A stretch of DNA of 34,512 bases from an uncultured Bacteroidota bacterium. GTDB taxonomy: Bacteria > Bacteroidota > Bacteroidia > Chitinophagales > Chitinophagaceae. A model generated the notes under the pieces. That model ran no database searches, was not told the origin of the DNA, and worked only from the letters and a program-made list of their open reading frames with translations. The first letter of the stretch is position 1. Every line of letters starts with the position of its first letter. Shown here in pieces: positions 9,950 through 19,929 of the stretch. Made by a program: the position numbers and the translations under genes. Location: NCBI GenBank assembly GCA_903912405.1, contig CAIWHF010000023.1, forward strand, positions 1 to 34,512, read 5' to 3'.

Positions 9950-9957
9950 CAAAGGTA
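9950..9957 (-). promoter_or_regulatory. -7 box TACCTTTG upstream of pyrG
   Basis: TAnnTTTG match on the minus strand, about 70 nt upstream of the pyrG ATG. Confidence 0.55.
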
Positions 9958-10086
9958 AAAAAGAAAAGTAAAAATTGTTGCCTTGAAGCGAGGCTTTATT
10001 AAATATTTTTAAAAAAATAGAAAGTCATTTAAAATAGAAGGCTTTTACCGACATTAGATTAACTTTATACCCTCAAAAAGAATGCT

Positions 10087-12066
10087 ATGCAATTTGATAT
10101 TAAAGGCATGGACAAAGCCCTGTTGAAGGAATTATATGCTGCTTTGTTGAAGCCTAGAATGATAGAAGAAAAAATGTTGGTCTTGTTGCGCCAAGGAAAA
10201 ATATCGAAATGGTTTTCGGGTATTGGTCAAGAAGCTATTGCAGTGGGGGCAACCCTAGCCTTAGATGCCGACGAATATATTATGCCTATGCATCGCAATT
10301 TGGGGGTGTTTACCGCTAGAAAGGTACCGTTCGATAAATTGTTTTTGCAATGGCAAGGGCATCAAGAAGGCTTTAGTAAAGGCCGGGAGCGTTCGTTTCA
10401 CTTTGGCACCAATGCGCACCATATCTGTGGTATGATTTCGCATTTGGGTCCGCAATTGGCTATTGCCGATGGGGTGGCGCTGGCACATAAATTAAAACAA
10501 GAACAAAAAGTGTCTTTGGCGTTTAGCGGCGATGGCGCTACCAGCGAAGGCGATTTTCATGAGGCACTCAATGTAGCTGCCGTATGGGGACTGCCCGTTA
10601 TTTTTATTGTAGAAAATAATGGCTACGGCCTTAGTACGCCAAGCGATGAGCAATTTATATGCAAGCAAATAGCCGATAAAGCTATAGGCTATGGCATGAA
10701 AGGCATTACCATCGATGGTAATAATATTGTGGAGGTTTACCAACAGATACAAGCGGCTAAAGCCTATTGCATTAAAGAGCAAAAACCTATTTTGGTAGAA
10801 TGCATGACCTTTAGAATGCGTGGCCATGAAGAAGCAAGTGGTGTGAAATATGTGCCTAAAGAATTGTTTGAACTATGGGCTAAAAAAGATCCTTTACAAA
10901 ACTTCGAAGATTTTTTACTGAAAAAGAAAATCATCACCACCGAAGAAATAGAAGCGTATAGAGCAGCTATACAAACAGAAATGGAAGCGGGCATTGCCTT
11001 AGGTTTTTCGAAAACCGAAACCCTTGTGGATACCCAAACAGAGCTCAACGATATCTATGCGCCTTTTGCTAATAAAGCCATTGCGCCGAGCACCGCTTCG
11101 GTATCGGAAAAGAAAATGATACAAGCCATTAGCGAAGCTTTAGATCAAAGTATGGAACGCCATCCCAATCTTATTTTGATGGGTCAGGATATCGCAGAAT
11201 ATGGTGGCGCGTTTAAAGTAAGCGAAGGCCTCTGTGCTAAATACGGAAAAGCGCGGGTGCGCAATACACCTTTGTGCGAAAGTGCCATTATAGGTGCAGC
11301 GCTTGGCCTTTCTATAAAAGGCTATAAGGCTATGATGGAAATGCAGTTTGCCGATTTTGTTACGGTAGGCTTCAATCAAATTATTAATAACTTGGCTAAG
11401 ATACATTACCGTTGGGGCCAAAATGCCGATGTGGTGGTGCGTATGCCTACGGGCGCAGGCGTGGGTGCGGGTCCTTTTCACAGTCAAAGCAATGAGGCTT
11501 GGTTTACGCATACCCCTGGTTTGAAAGTACTCTACCCATCTAATCCATACGATGCAAAAGGCTTGCTCAATGCCGCTTTCGAAGATCCTAATCCGGTTTT
11601 ATTTTTCGAACATAAAGTGCTGTACAGAAGCATTTCTGCACCAGTGCCCGATGCGTATTATACTATAGAAATTGGAAAAGCAGCTACCGTATTGTCGGGC
11701 GATGATATCAGTATCATTACCTACGGTGCCGGTGTGCATTGGGTTACGGCTTATGCAGCGGCGCATCCAGCAGTGTCTATCGAACTATTGGATTTGCGTA
11801 GTTTATTGCCTTTGGATTATGAGGCTATCAAAGCCTGTGTACAAAAAACCGGGAAAGTATTGGTACTACACGAAGACACCTTGATAGGTGGCCTTGGTGG
11901 CGAAATAAGCGCTTGGATTAGTGAACACTGTTTTACCGATTTAGATGCCCCTGTAATGCGCTGCGCTAGCTTAGATACGCCCGTTCCGTTTGCTATACCT
12001 TTAGAGCAAAACTTTTTAGCAAAAAGTCGCTTAGACGAATCGATTCAAAAATTATTAAACTATTAA
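10087..12066 (+). CDS. Fused alpha/beta E1 component of a branched-chain 2-oxoacid/acetoin-type dehydrogenase
   Basis: 659 aa; alpha half with ThDP motif GDGATSEGDFHEALNVAAVWGLPVIFIVENNGYG; beta half with MGQDIAEYGGAFKVSEGL...TPLCESAIIGAALGLS. Confidence 0.93.
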   Translation: MQFDIKGMDKALLKELYAALLKPRMIEEKMLVLLRQGKISKWFSGIGQEAIAVGATLALDADEYIMPMHRNLGVFTARKVPFDKLFLQWQGHQEGFSKGRERSFHFGTNAHHICGMISHLGPQLAIADGVALAHKLKQEQKVSLAFSGDGATSEGDFHEALNVAAVWGLPVIFIVENNGYGLSTPSDEQFICKQIADKAIGYGMKGITIDGNNIVEVYQQIQAAKAYCIKEQKPILVECMTFRMRGHEEASGVKYVPKELFELWAKKDPLQNFEDFLLKKKIITTEEIEAYRAAIQTEMEAGIALGFSKTETLVDTQTELNDIYAPFANKAIAPSTASVSEKKMIQAISEALDQSMERHPNLILMGQDIAEYGGAFKVSEGLCAKYGKARVRNTPLCESAIIGAALGLSIKGYKAMMEMQFADFVTVGFNQIINNLAKIHYRWGQNADVVVRMPTGAGVGAGPFHSQSNEAWFTHTPGLKVLYPSNPYDAKGLLNAAFEDPNPVLFFEHKVLYRSISAPVPDAYYTIEIGKAATVLSGDDISIITYGAGVHWVTAYAAAHPAVSIELLDLRSLLPLDYEAIKACVQKTGKVLVLHEDTLIGGLGGEISAWISEHCFTDLDAPVMRCASLDTPVPFAIPLEQNFLAKSRLDESIQKLLNY

Positions 12067-12098
12067 TTTGTATTTTGTACCCAAAATTATCGTGTAGT

Positions 12099-12518
12099 AT
12101 GCAAAAATTTACAAACTCTTTACTCTTTGCTTTTATCCTTTTGGGTATGGTTTCTTGCGATCAAGAATCAAAAAAAGCTAATGGTGCACCCATTGTTTTG
12201 GGCGATCCAAGCACTATTGTAAATGAAAGTGATACGGTTTTCTTACGCGATAATGTAGCTGCCATGACGGTTGCAGCAGCACCAACAGAAGATACTACAA
12301 CGGCTGCACCAGCTGCAGTTGCAGCGCCTACGCCAGCACCGGCAGCTAAACCATCGCCCGTAGCAAAAGTAGCTGCTACGGCTCCAAAGCCAATCATCAA
12401 AAAACAAACACCGCGTGCAGCAAGACATCATAAGGCTGCAGCACGTAAAAAAGCAGTAGCTAAAAAAGCGGTAAAAAAACCAGCGGCAAAAAAAGCAACA
12501 AAGCGCAGAAGACGATAA
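12099..12518 (+). CDS. Predicted lipoprotein with Ala/Pro linker and Lys/Arg-rich histone H1-like tail
   Basis: MQKFTNSLLFAFILLGMVSCDQ (lipobox-like), then AAAPTPAPAAKP and RKKAVAKKAVKKPAAKKATKRRRR. Track start 12075 is probably too early. Confidence 0.7.
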   Translation: MQKFTNSLLFAFILLGMVSCDQESKKANGAPIVLGDPSTIVNESDTVFLRDNVAAMTVAAAPTEDTTTAAPAAVAAPTPAPAAKPSPVAKVAATAPKPIIKKQTPRAARHHKAAARKKAVAKKAVKKPAAKKATKRRRR

Positions 12519-12526
12519 GCTTATCG
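12513..12526. repeat. 14-bp perfect palindrome holding both convergent stop codons
   Basis: CGATAAGCTTATCG, including plus-strand TAA 12516-12518 and minus-strand TAA 12521-12523. Confidence 0.8.
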
Positions 12527-12907
12527 GTGATATACGCGCGAGGCTATAATTTTTCCTTCTTTAATCATTAATACTTCACCAATTTGCATATCGGCTTCGT
12601 TGGGTGTACTTCGTATATATTCAAAAAATATACCTTCTTCATTATGCATTATTTGTAGTACTTGATAATGCAATTGCGGCAAACGAGTAAAAGCATCTTG
12701 CCACCAAGCGCGGAGTTGTGCTTTCCCTTTTATATAACCGTCTGTTTCGGGTTGATGTATTTTTAACTTGGGACTATAATGCGCAGCTTGCTCATCATAC
12801 AAAGCTAGCAATGCTTCTAAGTCGTGTCGGTTAAAAGCATCAAACCAATCGTTGGCTATGGAAATAAAAGGATGCATATCTAAAGTAAGTTTTGGGTAGG
12901 ACAACAA
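12521..12907 (-). CDS. SnoaL/NTF2-like nuclear transport factor 2 family protein
   Basis: MHPFISIANDWFDAFNRHDLEALLALYDEQAAHYSPK...GKAQLRAWWQDAFTRLPQLHY; the real start may be the internal Met. Confidence 0.8.
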   Translation of the reverse strand: MLSYPKLTLDMHPFISIANDWFDAFNRHDLEALLALYDEQAAHYSPKLKIHQPETDGYIKGKAQLRAWWQDAFTRLPQLHYQVLQIMHNEEGIFFEYIRSTPNEADMQIGEVLMIKEGKIIASRVYHR

Positions 12908-12989
12908 AAGTATTTAAAATTTTATTTAAGCGAATGTGGCAAGGGTATTAAAATAGTAATTACTTTCGTTGTATAAAAACAAGTTATCT

Positions 12990-13892
12990 ATGGCACTTAT
13001 TATCATTGGCATTATCTTTTTAATCGTATCCTTTGTATTACGATTCAACAAACCAACCGAATCGATTGCGAAATACGCACGATGGTTCAGTATCGGTTTA
13101 ATAGCGGTGGGCGCATTCTTTTCTATGTTTATAGTAATTGATCCCGGAACGGTAGGGGTAAAAACCTTATTTGGCTCGGTAGATGCACAACCTTTAACCA
13201 ATGGCTTGAATGTAAAAAACCCTTTTGCAGATGTAATTTTATATAATGTGCAAACGCAAAATTATACCATGAGCGGTGTGCATAATGAGGGCGATAAAGA
13301 AGGCGATGATGCTATACGGGTATTGTCGGCAGATGGCTTGGAAGTAGTGATTGATCTTACTGTTTTGTTTAAAGTAATGCCGAGCGAAGCGCCAAGAATT
13401 TATAGAGAATTGGGTGCAGATTATATCAATACCATTGTGCGTCCGGTATCGAGAACAAAGATAAGAGACAATGCGGTGTATTATGATGCGGTGGCGTTAT
13501 ATTCAACAAAAAGAGACGAATTTCAAGATCGAATTTTTAAAACGATCGCTGCCGATTTCAAAAAACGTGGTTTAATCTTAGAGCAATTATTAGTGCGTAA
13601 TATCAATTTACCGAACTCGGTAAAACAAACGATAGAATCGAAAATAAATGCAGAGCAAGAAGCACAAAAAATGCAGTTTGTATTGCAAAAAGAAAAACAA
13701 GAAGCTGAGCGTAAACGTGTAGAAGCACAAGGTATTGCTGATTATCAAAAAATCATTAGTGCTGAACTGAGCGATAAGCAATTGCAATATGAAATGATTA
13801 AAGCACAAAAAGAAATTGCGACTTCAACCAATACCAAAATTATTATAATGGGTAACAGTAAAAATACACCCCTTATGATCAGCGATAAATAA
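12990..13892 (+). CDS. SPFH/prohibitin family protein
   Basis: TM segments then VIDPGTVGVKTLFGSV...VRPVSRTKIRDNAVYYDA...INAEQEAQKMQFVLQKEKQEAERKRVEAQGIADYQ. Track start 12969; MALIIIGIIF is the likelier start. Confidence 0.9.
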   Translation: MALIIIGIIFLIVSFVLRFNKPTESIAKYARWFSIGLIAVGAFFSMFIVIDPGTVGVKTLFGSVDAQPLTNGLNVKNPFADVILYNVQTQNYTMSGVHNEGDKEGDDAIRVLSADGLEVVIDLTVLFKVMPSEAPRIYRELGADYINTIVRPVSRTKIRDNAVYYDAVALYSTKRDEFQDRIFKTIAADFKKRGLILEQLLVRNINLPNSVKQTIESKINAEQEAQKMQFVLQKEKQEAERKRVEAQGIADYQKIISAELSDKQLQYEMIKAQKEIATSTNTKIIIMGNSKNTPLMISDK

Positions 13893-13893
13893 T

Positions 13894-15363
13894 ATGCATT
13901 TAGAACTTCCAAATCGATTAGCGAATTTTATTGGCGGTAATTTTATAGCGCCTACCCAACAACAGTATTTTGATAATTGCAATCCAGCTACCGGCGACGT
14001 ATTATGTGCGGTGCCAGATAGTACCGAAGAAGATGTGCAATTGGCTGTAACGGCAGCGCAACAAGCATTTCCCGCTTGGAGCACAACCCCAGCAGAGCAA
14101 CGCTTTAAAGTACTTAATAAAATAGCCGAGCTCCTAGAATCAAATTTAGACGCCTTAGCTTTAGTGGAAACCAATGATAACGGTAAGCCGCTAAGCTTGA
14201 GTACGCGCGTGGATATACCGAGAGCGGCGAGTAATTTTAGATTTTTTGCAACGGGCTTACTGCACTTTGCCTCCGAGAGTCATAGCATGGAAGACAAAGC
14301 GATCAATTATACGCTGCGTCAGCCAATAGGCGTTGTAGGTTGTATCTCGCCTTGGAATTTACCCTTATATTTATTTACTTGGAAAATTGCACCTGCATTG
14401 GCAGTGGGCAATTGTGTGATTGCCAAGCCCTCCGAAGTAACGCCTAATACGGCGTATTTATTGAGTGTTATTTGTAAAGAAGCAGGCTTACCCGATGGGG
14501 TTTTGAATATCTTACACGGTGGCGGCCAACATTGTGGGAGTGCTATTGTGGCGCATCCTGCTATTAAAGCTATATCCTTTACGGGAAGTACTAGAGCCGG
14601 AAAAGAAATTGCAGCGGTGGCGGCTCCGATGTTTAAAAAAATATCCCTAGAGTTGGGCGGCAAAAACCCAGCGATCATTTTTCCTGATTGCGATTGGGAT
14701 ACCATGCTGAATACCGTTATTCAATCTTCTTTTGCCAACCAAGGACAAATATGTTTGTGCGGTAGTAGAATATTAATTCACGCGTCTATTTACGAAAAAT
14801 TTAAAAAAGCATTTGTAGAACGAGCAGCAGCATTAACGGTTGGCGATCCTTTAGAAAAAACAAGTAAGCAAGGCGCTATCATTTCCAAAATGCATTTCGA
14901 TAAAGTATTACATTGTATTGAGCAGGCCAAAGCAGAAGGCGGCACTATTTTATTGGGCGGTCATGCCATAAAAGGTAGTGGCAGATGCGAAAACGGATTG
15001 TTTATAGCCCCAACCATTATAGAAGGCCTCGGCCCTCATTGCAAAACGAATATGGAAGAAATTTTTGGTCCGGTAGTTACGCTACAAGCTTTTGATGACG
15101 AAGCAGATGCTTTAGCAAAAGCCAATTGCAGCGATTATGGTTTGGCTGCTACCATTTGGACACAAGATTTGACCCGTGCGCATACAATGGCTGCACAAAT
15201 TCATAATGGTATTGTATGGGTGAATTGTTGGTTGCTCCGCGATTTAAGAACACCATTTGGCGGTTTTAATAATAGCGGCATTGGAAGAGAAGGCGGCTGG
15301 GAAGCCATGAAATTTTTTACAGAACAAAAGAATATTTGTATTGCCTTAGGCACTACACACTAA
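13894..15363 (+). CDS. Aldehyde dehydrogenase, ALDH8/2-aminomuconate semialdehyde dehydrogenase-like
   Basis: 489 aa; ISPWNLPLYLFTWKIAPALAVGNCVIAKPSE, SLELGGKNPAIIF, SSFANQGQICLCGSRI, VWVNCWLLRDLRTPFGGFNNSGIGREGG. Confidence 0.88.
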   Translation: MHLELPNRLANFIGGNFIAPTQQQYFDNCNPATGDVLCAVPDSTEEDVQLAVTAAQQAFPAWSTTPAEQRFKVLNKIAELLESNLDALALVETNDNGKPLSLSTRVDIPRAASNFRFFATGLLHFASESHSMEDKAINYTLRQPIGVVGCISPWNLPLYLFTWKIAPALAVGNCVIAKPSEVTPNTAYLLSVICKEAGLPDGVLNILHGGGQHCGSAIVAHPAIKAISFTGSTRAGKEIAAVAAPMFKKISLELGGKNPAIIFPDCDWDTMLNTVIQSSFANQGQICLCGSRILIHASIYEKFKKAFVERAAALTVGDPLEKTSKQGAIISKMHFDKVLHCIEQAKAEGGTILLGGHAIKGSGRCENGLFIAPTIIEGLGPHCKTNMEEIFGPVVTLQAFDDEADALAKANCSDYGLAATIWTQDLTRAHTMAAQIHNGIVWVNCWLLRDLRTPFGGFNNSGIGREGGWEAMKFFTEQKNICIALGTTH

Positions 15364-15374
15364 ATAAAATAAGT

Positions 15375-15794
15375 ATGTCGAACACTAAAATAGAAGTAAG
15401 CGCTGCACCGCAACCTATGGGATTATATCCTCATGCTCGTAAGGTTGGTAATTTATTATTTCTTTCCGGTATTGGTCCACGCGACCCTGAAACGGATGCT
15501 ATTCCTGGATTAGAATTAGATAAGCATGGTCAGTTTAAATCTTTTGATTTTGCAGCACAGTGTCATAGTGTTTTTAAAAATGTAAAAACAGTATTAGAAG
15601 CGAGCGGTGGCAAGTGGGAGCAGTTGGTAGACGTCACTGTTTTCTTAGTAGATATGAAACGCGATTTTCATATTTATAATAAAATCTATGCGGAGTACTT
15701 TGCTAGTAGTATGCCCTGCAGAACTACGGTAGGCGTTACCTCTTTGCCTTCGGCGATTGCGATAGAATTGAAGTGTATTGCGGTTGTTGAGTAG
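15375..15794 (+). CDS. RidA family protein, possible 2-aminomuconate deaminase
   Basis: MSNTKIEVSAAPQPMGLYPHARKVGNLLFLSGIGPRDPET...GKWEQLVDVTVFLVDMKRDF...PCRTTVGVTSLP. Track start 15336 overlaps the ALDH. Confidence 0.82.
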   Translation: MSNTKIEVSAAPQPMGLYPHARKVGNLLFLSGIGPRDPETDAIPGLELDKHGQFKSFDFAAQCHSVFKNVKTVLEASGGKWEQLVDVTVFLVDMKRDFHIYNKIYAEYFASSMPCRTTVGVTSLPSAIAIELKCIAVVE

Positions 15795-16700
15795 TTATAC
15801 TTCGTAGGTAATCCCTTCAATAGTTGCAAACGTATTTGGAAAGATACTGCGTGCTTCTTCTTCAAACACCCGCACCTCTCTATACTTACTAGAATAGTGC
15901 CCCAACAATAATTTTTTTGTTTTAGCTAATACTGCAAATTGTGCGGCTTGTTTGGCCGTGCTGTGAAAGCGCATTGCAGCCTTGCTTTCATCTACTTGTA
16001 AATAAGTGCTTTCATGATAGAGGGTATCGCAACCCATTACGGCTTCTAAAAAAGAAGTCGTAAATAAAGTATCTGCACAAAACGCATATTTTTTAGGTGC
16101 CGTTCCATCATCGGTAAGCCATTTGTTGAGAATGGTATTGCCTTCTTCATCAATATAATCCGTGCCATCTTTTAGGGCATCATAATGGGTGAAGGGAATT
16201 TGATACGACTCGCAAGCGGCAGCATTAATTTTGCGTGCGCGCGATTTTTTCTCTACCAAAAATCCATAACAAGCTATACGATGCTCTACCGGGAAACTGC
16301 GCACACTAAAACGAGGTGTATTTACTAAATACTCGTTTAGTGTAGATAGTTTGCAAAAGCTAAGTGGGAATTGAATTTGACTATCACCCGCTTTGAAAAT
16401 GGCTGTTATAATTTCAGGTAATTCATCTGGACAAAAAATAGTTAAAGGTGCCTTACGCCCTAAGAGGTTCATAGAGTTTAATAAGCCAGGCAAACCAAAA
16501 TAATGATCGCCATGCATATGGCTGATAAAAATATAGGCTATTTTATTTTTGCGAATACCAAAACGTTGGATTTGTTCTTGCACCCCTTCGCCACAATCAA
16601 TCATAAACAGCGTTTCATCATCTACTTGCACGATTTGTGAAGTTGTATGGCGACCAAAAGCTGCGAGTGCAGAATTATTTCCAAGAATAGTTACTTTCAT
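15795..16700 (-). CDS. rnz: Ribonuclease Z
   Basis: 301 aa; MKVTILGNNSALAAFGRHTTSQIV, FISHMHGDHYFGLPGLLNSMNLLGR, GHYSSKYRE. Confidence 0.95.
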   Translation of the reverse strand: MKVTILGNNSALAAFGRHTTSQIVQVDDETLFMIDCGEGVQEQIQRFGIRKNKIAYIFISHMHGDHYFGLPGLLNSMNLLGRKAPLTIFCPDELPEIITAIFKAGDSQIQFPLSFCKLSTLNEYLVNTPRFSVRSFPVEHRIACYGFLVEKKSRARKINAAACESYQIPFTHYDALKDGTDYIDEEGNTILNKWLTDDGTAPKKYAFCADTLFTTSFLEAVMGCDTLYHESTYLQVDESKAAMRFHSTAKQAAQFAVLAKTKKLLLGHYSSKYREVRVFEEEARSIFPNTFATIEGITYEV

Positions 16701-16701
16701 G

Positions 16702-17103
16702 TTATTCGTCTAATCCGTTTAATAGGTCACGCTCTAAGTTTTCCATCCGCACGATGTCTTCAGCTTCTATAAAGGATGGTGTAATATTGATGCTGAAATG
16801 TAATTGTTGCGCTTTCAATTGTTGTAATAAAGCATCGTTGAAACCGGTGCACACAAAAGACTGATTTTCGTTGTAACATAGATTATGAATAGTCTCCAAA
16901 AAAGCACCAACTTCCGCATCTAACGTTTGGCAAGCACTAAAATCAACGATAAAATTTGGACCTTCCTTTTCTGACAGCTGAACACAGCTTTGCATAAGGT
17001 TTTCTGCCATTTTTACATCAAAATGTGCGCTTGTGACTGAAATTAAAGTATAATCTTGTTTGGCATCAAAATTGAACATAGATAAAAGAGGATTAAACAA
17101 CAA
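16702..17103 (-). CDS. STAS-domain (anti-sigma factor antagonist-like) protein
   Basis: MFNFDAKQDYTLISVTSAHFDVKMAENLMQSCVQLSEKEGPNFIVDFSACQTLDAEVGAFLETIH; STAS-like pattern. Likely start at the internal Met at 17079. Confidence 0.7.
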   Translation of the reverse strand: MLFNPLLSMFNFDAKQDYTLISVTSAHFDVKMAENLMQSCVQLSEKEGPNFIVDFSACQTLDAEVGAFLETIHNLCYNENQSFVCTGFNDALLQQLKAQQLHFSINITPSFIEAEDIVRMENLERDLLNGLDE

Positions 17104-17250
17104 TCTTATTAACGGATGCTATATTATGAATAGCCTTTCCGTTCGTAAATTTATAAAAATTAAATGGTTGAATTATAAATAATATTATTGAATTAAAAAA
17201 TTCATTATTACAAGCAAAAAAATTTACTTTTAGCATATAAAGAACTGGCT

Positions 17251-19800
17251 ATGGACTCGAATTTTTCACAAAAGGTAAAAGATATAATCTCTTATAGTAG
17301 AGAAGAAGCATTGCGCTTAGGCAATGACTTTATAGGAACAGAACATTTATTATTAGGCTTATTGCGTGATGGTGAAGGGGTGGCAATTAATTTATTGCAT
17401 CAAATGCAGGTAGATTTAAATAATCTAAGAAGAGATTTGGAGCATGCTATTAAAGACAAAAATTCAAAATCGGTTTCTCAGATTAATAGTTTGCCTTTAA
17501 CCAAGCAAGCAGAAAAAGTTATTCGTATCACGGTATTAGAAGCAAAGCTTCAAAAAAGCCCATCGGTAGAATCGGAACATTTAATGTTGTCTATTTTAAA
17601 AAACAAAGACAATGTGGCTACGCAGATTTTACAAAATTACAATGTCGACTATGAGTTATTTAAAATAGAACTCATGCAGATGTTGGGCGAAACACCTAAA
17701 AGTAATTATGATGATTATGAAGACCAAGATCCGTTTTCTGGAGATGGCAAACAACCTGAAATGCGCAAGCCTGCTGGTGGAGCAACGGGTGCTAGCAAAT
17801 CAAAAACACCGGTATTAGATAATTTTGGTAGAGATATAACGAAGATGGCGGAGATGGGGAATTTAGATCCTATTGTAGGTCGTGAAAAAGAAATAGAGCG
17901 CGTATCACAAATTTTATCTCGTAGAAAAAAGAACAATCCTATTTTAATTGGTGAGCCAGGCGTGGGTAAAACCGCTGTGGTAGAGGGTTTGGCTTTACGC
18001 ATTGTGCAAAAGAAAGTATCGCGTATTTTGTATGATAAGCGCGTGATAAGTTTAGATGTTGCTTCTCTTGTAGCGGGTACCAAATATCGTGGTCAGTTTG
18101 AAGAGCGCATTAAAGCGATCATGAATGAATTAGAAAAAAATAGAGATATCATTTTATTCATTGATGAGATTCATACTATTGTTGGTGCTGGCGGTGCTAG
18201 CGGCTCACTAGATGCTTCTAATATTATTAAGCCGGCTTTGGCTAGTGGCGAATTGCAATGTATTGGTGCATCTACTTTAGACGAGTACCGAATCAATATC
18301 GAAAAAGATGGTGCTTTAGATCGTCGTTTTCAAAAAGTATTGGTTGAAGAGCCGAGTGTAGATGAAGCAATTACGATATTAAACAATATTAAATCGAAAT
18401 ATGAAGACTATCATAATGTAGCTTATAGCAATGATGCTATTATAGCATGTGTAAAATTATCGGATCGTTATATGACCGACCGTTTATTGCCCGACAAAGC
18501 TATTGATATTATGGATGAAGTAGGTGCGCGTGTGCATTTGAAAAATATCAATGTGCCCGATACCATTATTGAATTAGAGCGATTGATAGAAGAAGTAAAA
18601 GCAGAAAAAAATAAAGTAGTAAAGAGTCAACGTTTCGAAGAAGCAGCGGCATTGCGCAATAAAGAAACAGAAATTGGTAAAGAATTGATGGCCGCGAAAA
18701 CCGCTTGGGAAGAAGATGCCAAAAATAAAAAGTTTGCTATTGAAGAAGATGATATTGCTGAAGTAGTGAGCATGATGACGGGCATACCTGTAAAACGCAT
18801 GGTGGAAGCGGAGAGCATTAAATTGCGCCGAATGGGCGAGGATTTGAAAGGCGAAGTGATTGGTCAGGATGAAGCGATTGCAAAAGTGGTAAAAGCGATT
18901 CAGCGTAATCGTATCGGATTGAAAGATCCAAAAAAACCAATTGGTTCCTTTATTTTCTTAGGACCAACCGGTGTTGGTAAAACAGAATTAGCAAAAACGC
19001 TAGCGCGTTATTTGTTTGATAGTGAAGAGGCATTGATCCGTGTAGATATGACCGAGTATATGGAGAAATTTTCTTTAAGCCGTTTGATCGGCGCGCCTCC
19101 AGGATATGTAGGTTATGAAGAAGGTGGACAATTAACGGAGCGTATTCGTCGTAAGCCCTATTCGGTTATTTTATTAGACGAAATTGAAAAAGCGCACCCA
19201 GATATTTTCAATATTTTATTGCAAGTATTAGATGATGGTCAATTGACCGATGGCTTGGGTAGAAAAGTAGATTTTAAAAATACGCTTATCATCATGACTT
19301 CTAATATTGGCGTACGTCAATTAAAAGATTTTGGCGATGGCGTAGGTTTTGCTACTTCTGCAAAAGTTAATAATCAGGAAGAAGCAGGCAAAGGGGTGAT
19401 AGAAAAAGCGTTGAAACGTACCTTCTCTCCAGAGTTTTTAAATAGAATAGACGATGTTATTATTTTCAATTCTTTAGAACAAGAGCATATCTATCAGATC
19501 ATTGATATTTTAATGAAGGGCGTAATGAAGCGCTTAACAGGCTTAGGTTTTGGTTTAGAATTGAGCGATGCTGCAAAGAAATTTGTTGCAGAGAAAGGCT
19601 ACGATCCTAAATTTGGAGCACGCCCATTACATAGAGCGATTCAGAAATATTTAGAAGATCCTTTGGCAGAAGAAATTTTAAATCAGGATGTAAAAGAAGG
19701 AGATATCTTATTGGCTGATTTAAATGAGGCCGACCAAAAAATTGTTTTTACAAAAAAACAAGAGCCGGCACCAAAGAAAGAAAAGAAACCAAAAGCATAA
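17251..19800 (+). CDS. clpC: ATP-dependent Clp protease ATP-binding subunit ClpC
   Basis: 849 aa; Clp N repeat, two Walker A motifs ([16 protein letters not shown]), UVR-like linker [18 protein letters not shown]. Confidence 0.95.
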   Translation: MDSNFSQKVKDIISYSREEALRLGNDFIGTEHLLLGLLRDGEGVAINLLHQMQVDLNNLRRDLEHAIKDKNSKSVSQINSLPLTKQAEKVIRITVLEAKLQKSPSVESEHLMLSILKNKDNVATQILQNYNVDYELFKIELMQMLGETPKSNYDDYEDQDPFSGDGKQPEMRKPAGGATGASKSKTPVLDNFGRDITKMAEMGNLDPIVGREKEIERVSQILSRRKKNNPILIGEPGVGKTAVVEGLALRIVQKKVSRILYDKRVISLDVASLVAGTKYRGQFEERIKAIMNELEKNRDIILFIDEIHTIVGAGGASGSLDASNIIKPALASGELQCIGASTLDEYRINIEKDGALDRRFQKVLVEEPSVDEAITILNNIKSKYEDYHNVAYSNDAIIACVKLSDRYMTDRLLPDKAIDIMDEVGARVHLKNINVPDTIIELERLIEEVKAEKNKVVKSQRFEEAAALRNKETEIGKELMAAKTAWEEDAKNKKFAIEEDDIAEVVSMMTGIPVKRMVEAESIKLRRMGEDLKGEVIGQDEAIAKVVKAIQRNRIGLKDPKKPIGSFIFLGPTGVGKTELAKTLARYLFDSEEALIRVDMTEYMEKFSLSRLIGAPPGYVGYEEGGQLTERIRRKPYSVILLDEIEKAHPDIFNILLQVLDDGQLTDGLGRKVDFKNTLIIMTSNIGVRQLKDFGDGVGFATSAKVNNQEEAGKGVIEKALKRTFSPEFLNRIDDVIIFNSLEQEHIYQIIDILMKGVMKRLTGLGFGLELSDAAKKFVAEKGYDPKFGARPLHRAIQKYLEDPLAEEILNQDVKEGDILLADLNEADQKIVFTKKQEPAPKKEKKPKA

Positions 19801-19802
19801 TA

Positions 19803-19830
19803 AAAAAAAGCCTCGAAAGAGGCTTTTTTT
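19803..19830 (+). terminator. Terminator after clpC
   Basis: aaaaaaaGCCTCgaaaGAGGCttttttt. Confidence 0.85.
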
Positions 19831-19913
19831 ATGCATATCAAAAGCTGTATGACTAACCGTGCTGCACCATAAAATCAGTGTATCAAAACATAGTGGTATT
19901 CATAAATACATAG

Positions 19914-19921
19914 TACCTTTG
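19914..19921 (+). promoter_or_regulatory. -7 box TACCTTTG immediately upstream of feoB
   Basis: TAnnTTTG match ending 8 nt before the ATG at 19930. Confidence 0.5.
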
Positions 19922-19929
19922 CCCTGCAC

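Noticed and set aside
10261-11511. Antisense ORFs in the fused E1 gene (10261, 10492, 10764, 11140)
   Set aside because: The plus strand has clear E1 alpha/beta motifs across these coordinates; no independent evidence for the antisense frames.
10087-12066. Fused E1 alpha/beta as a novel fusion
   Set aside because: Single-polypeptide E1 alpha/beta dehydrogenases are, to my knowledge, common in Bacteroidetes; annotated but not counted as novel.
12161-12431. Minus-strand ORFs 12161-12400 and 12243-12431 (Ala/Val- and Cys-rich)
   Set aside because: Low-complexity mirror of the Ala/Pro/Lys-rich lipoprotein tail; no start context or family signal.
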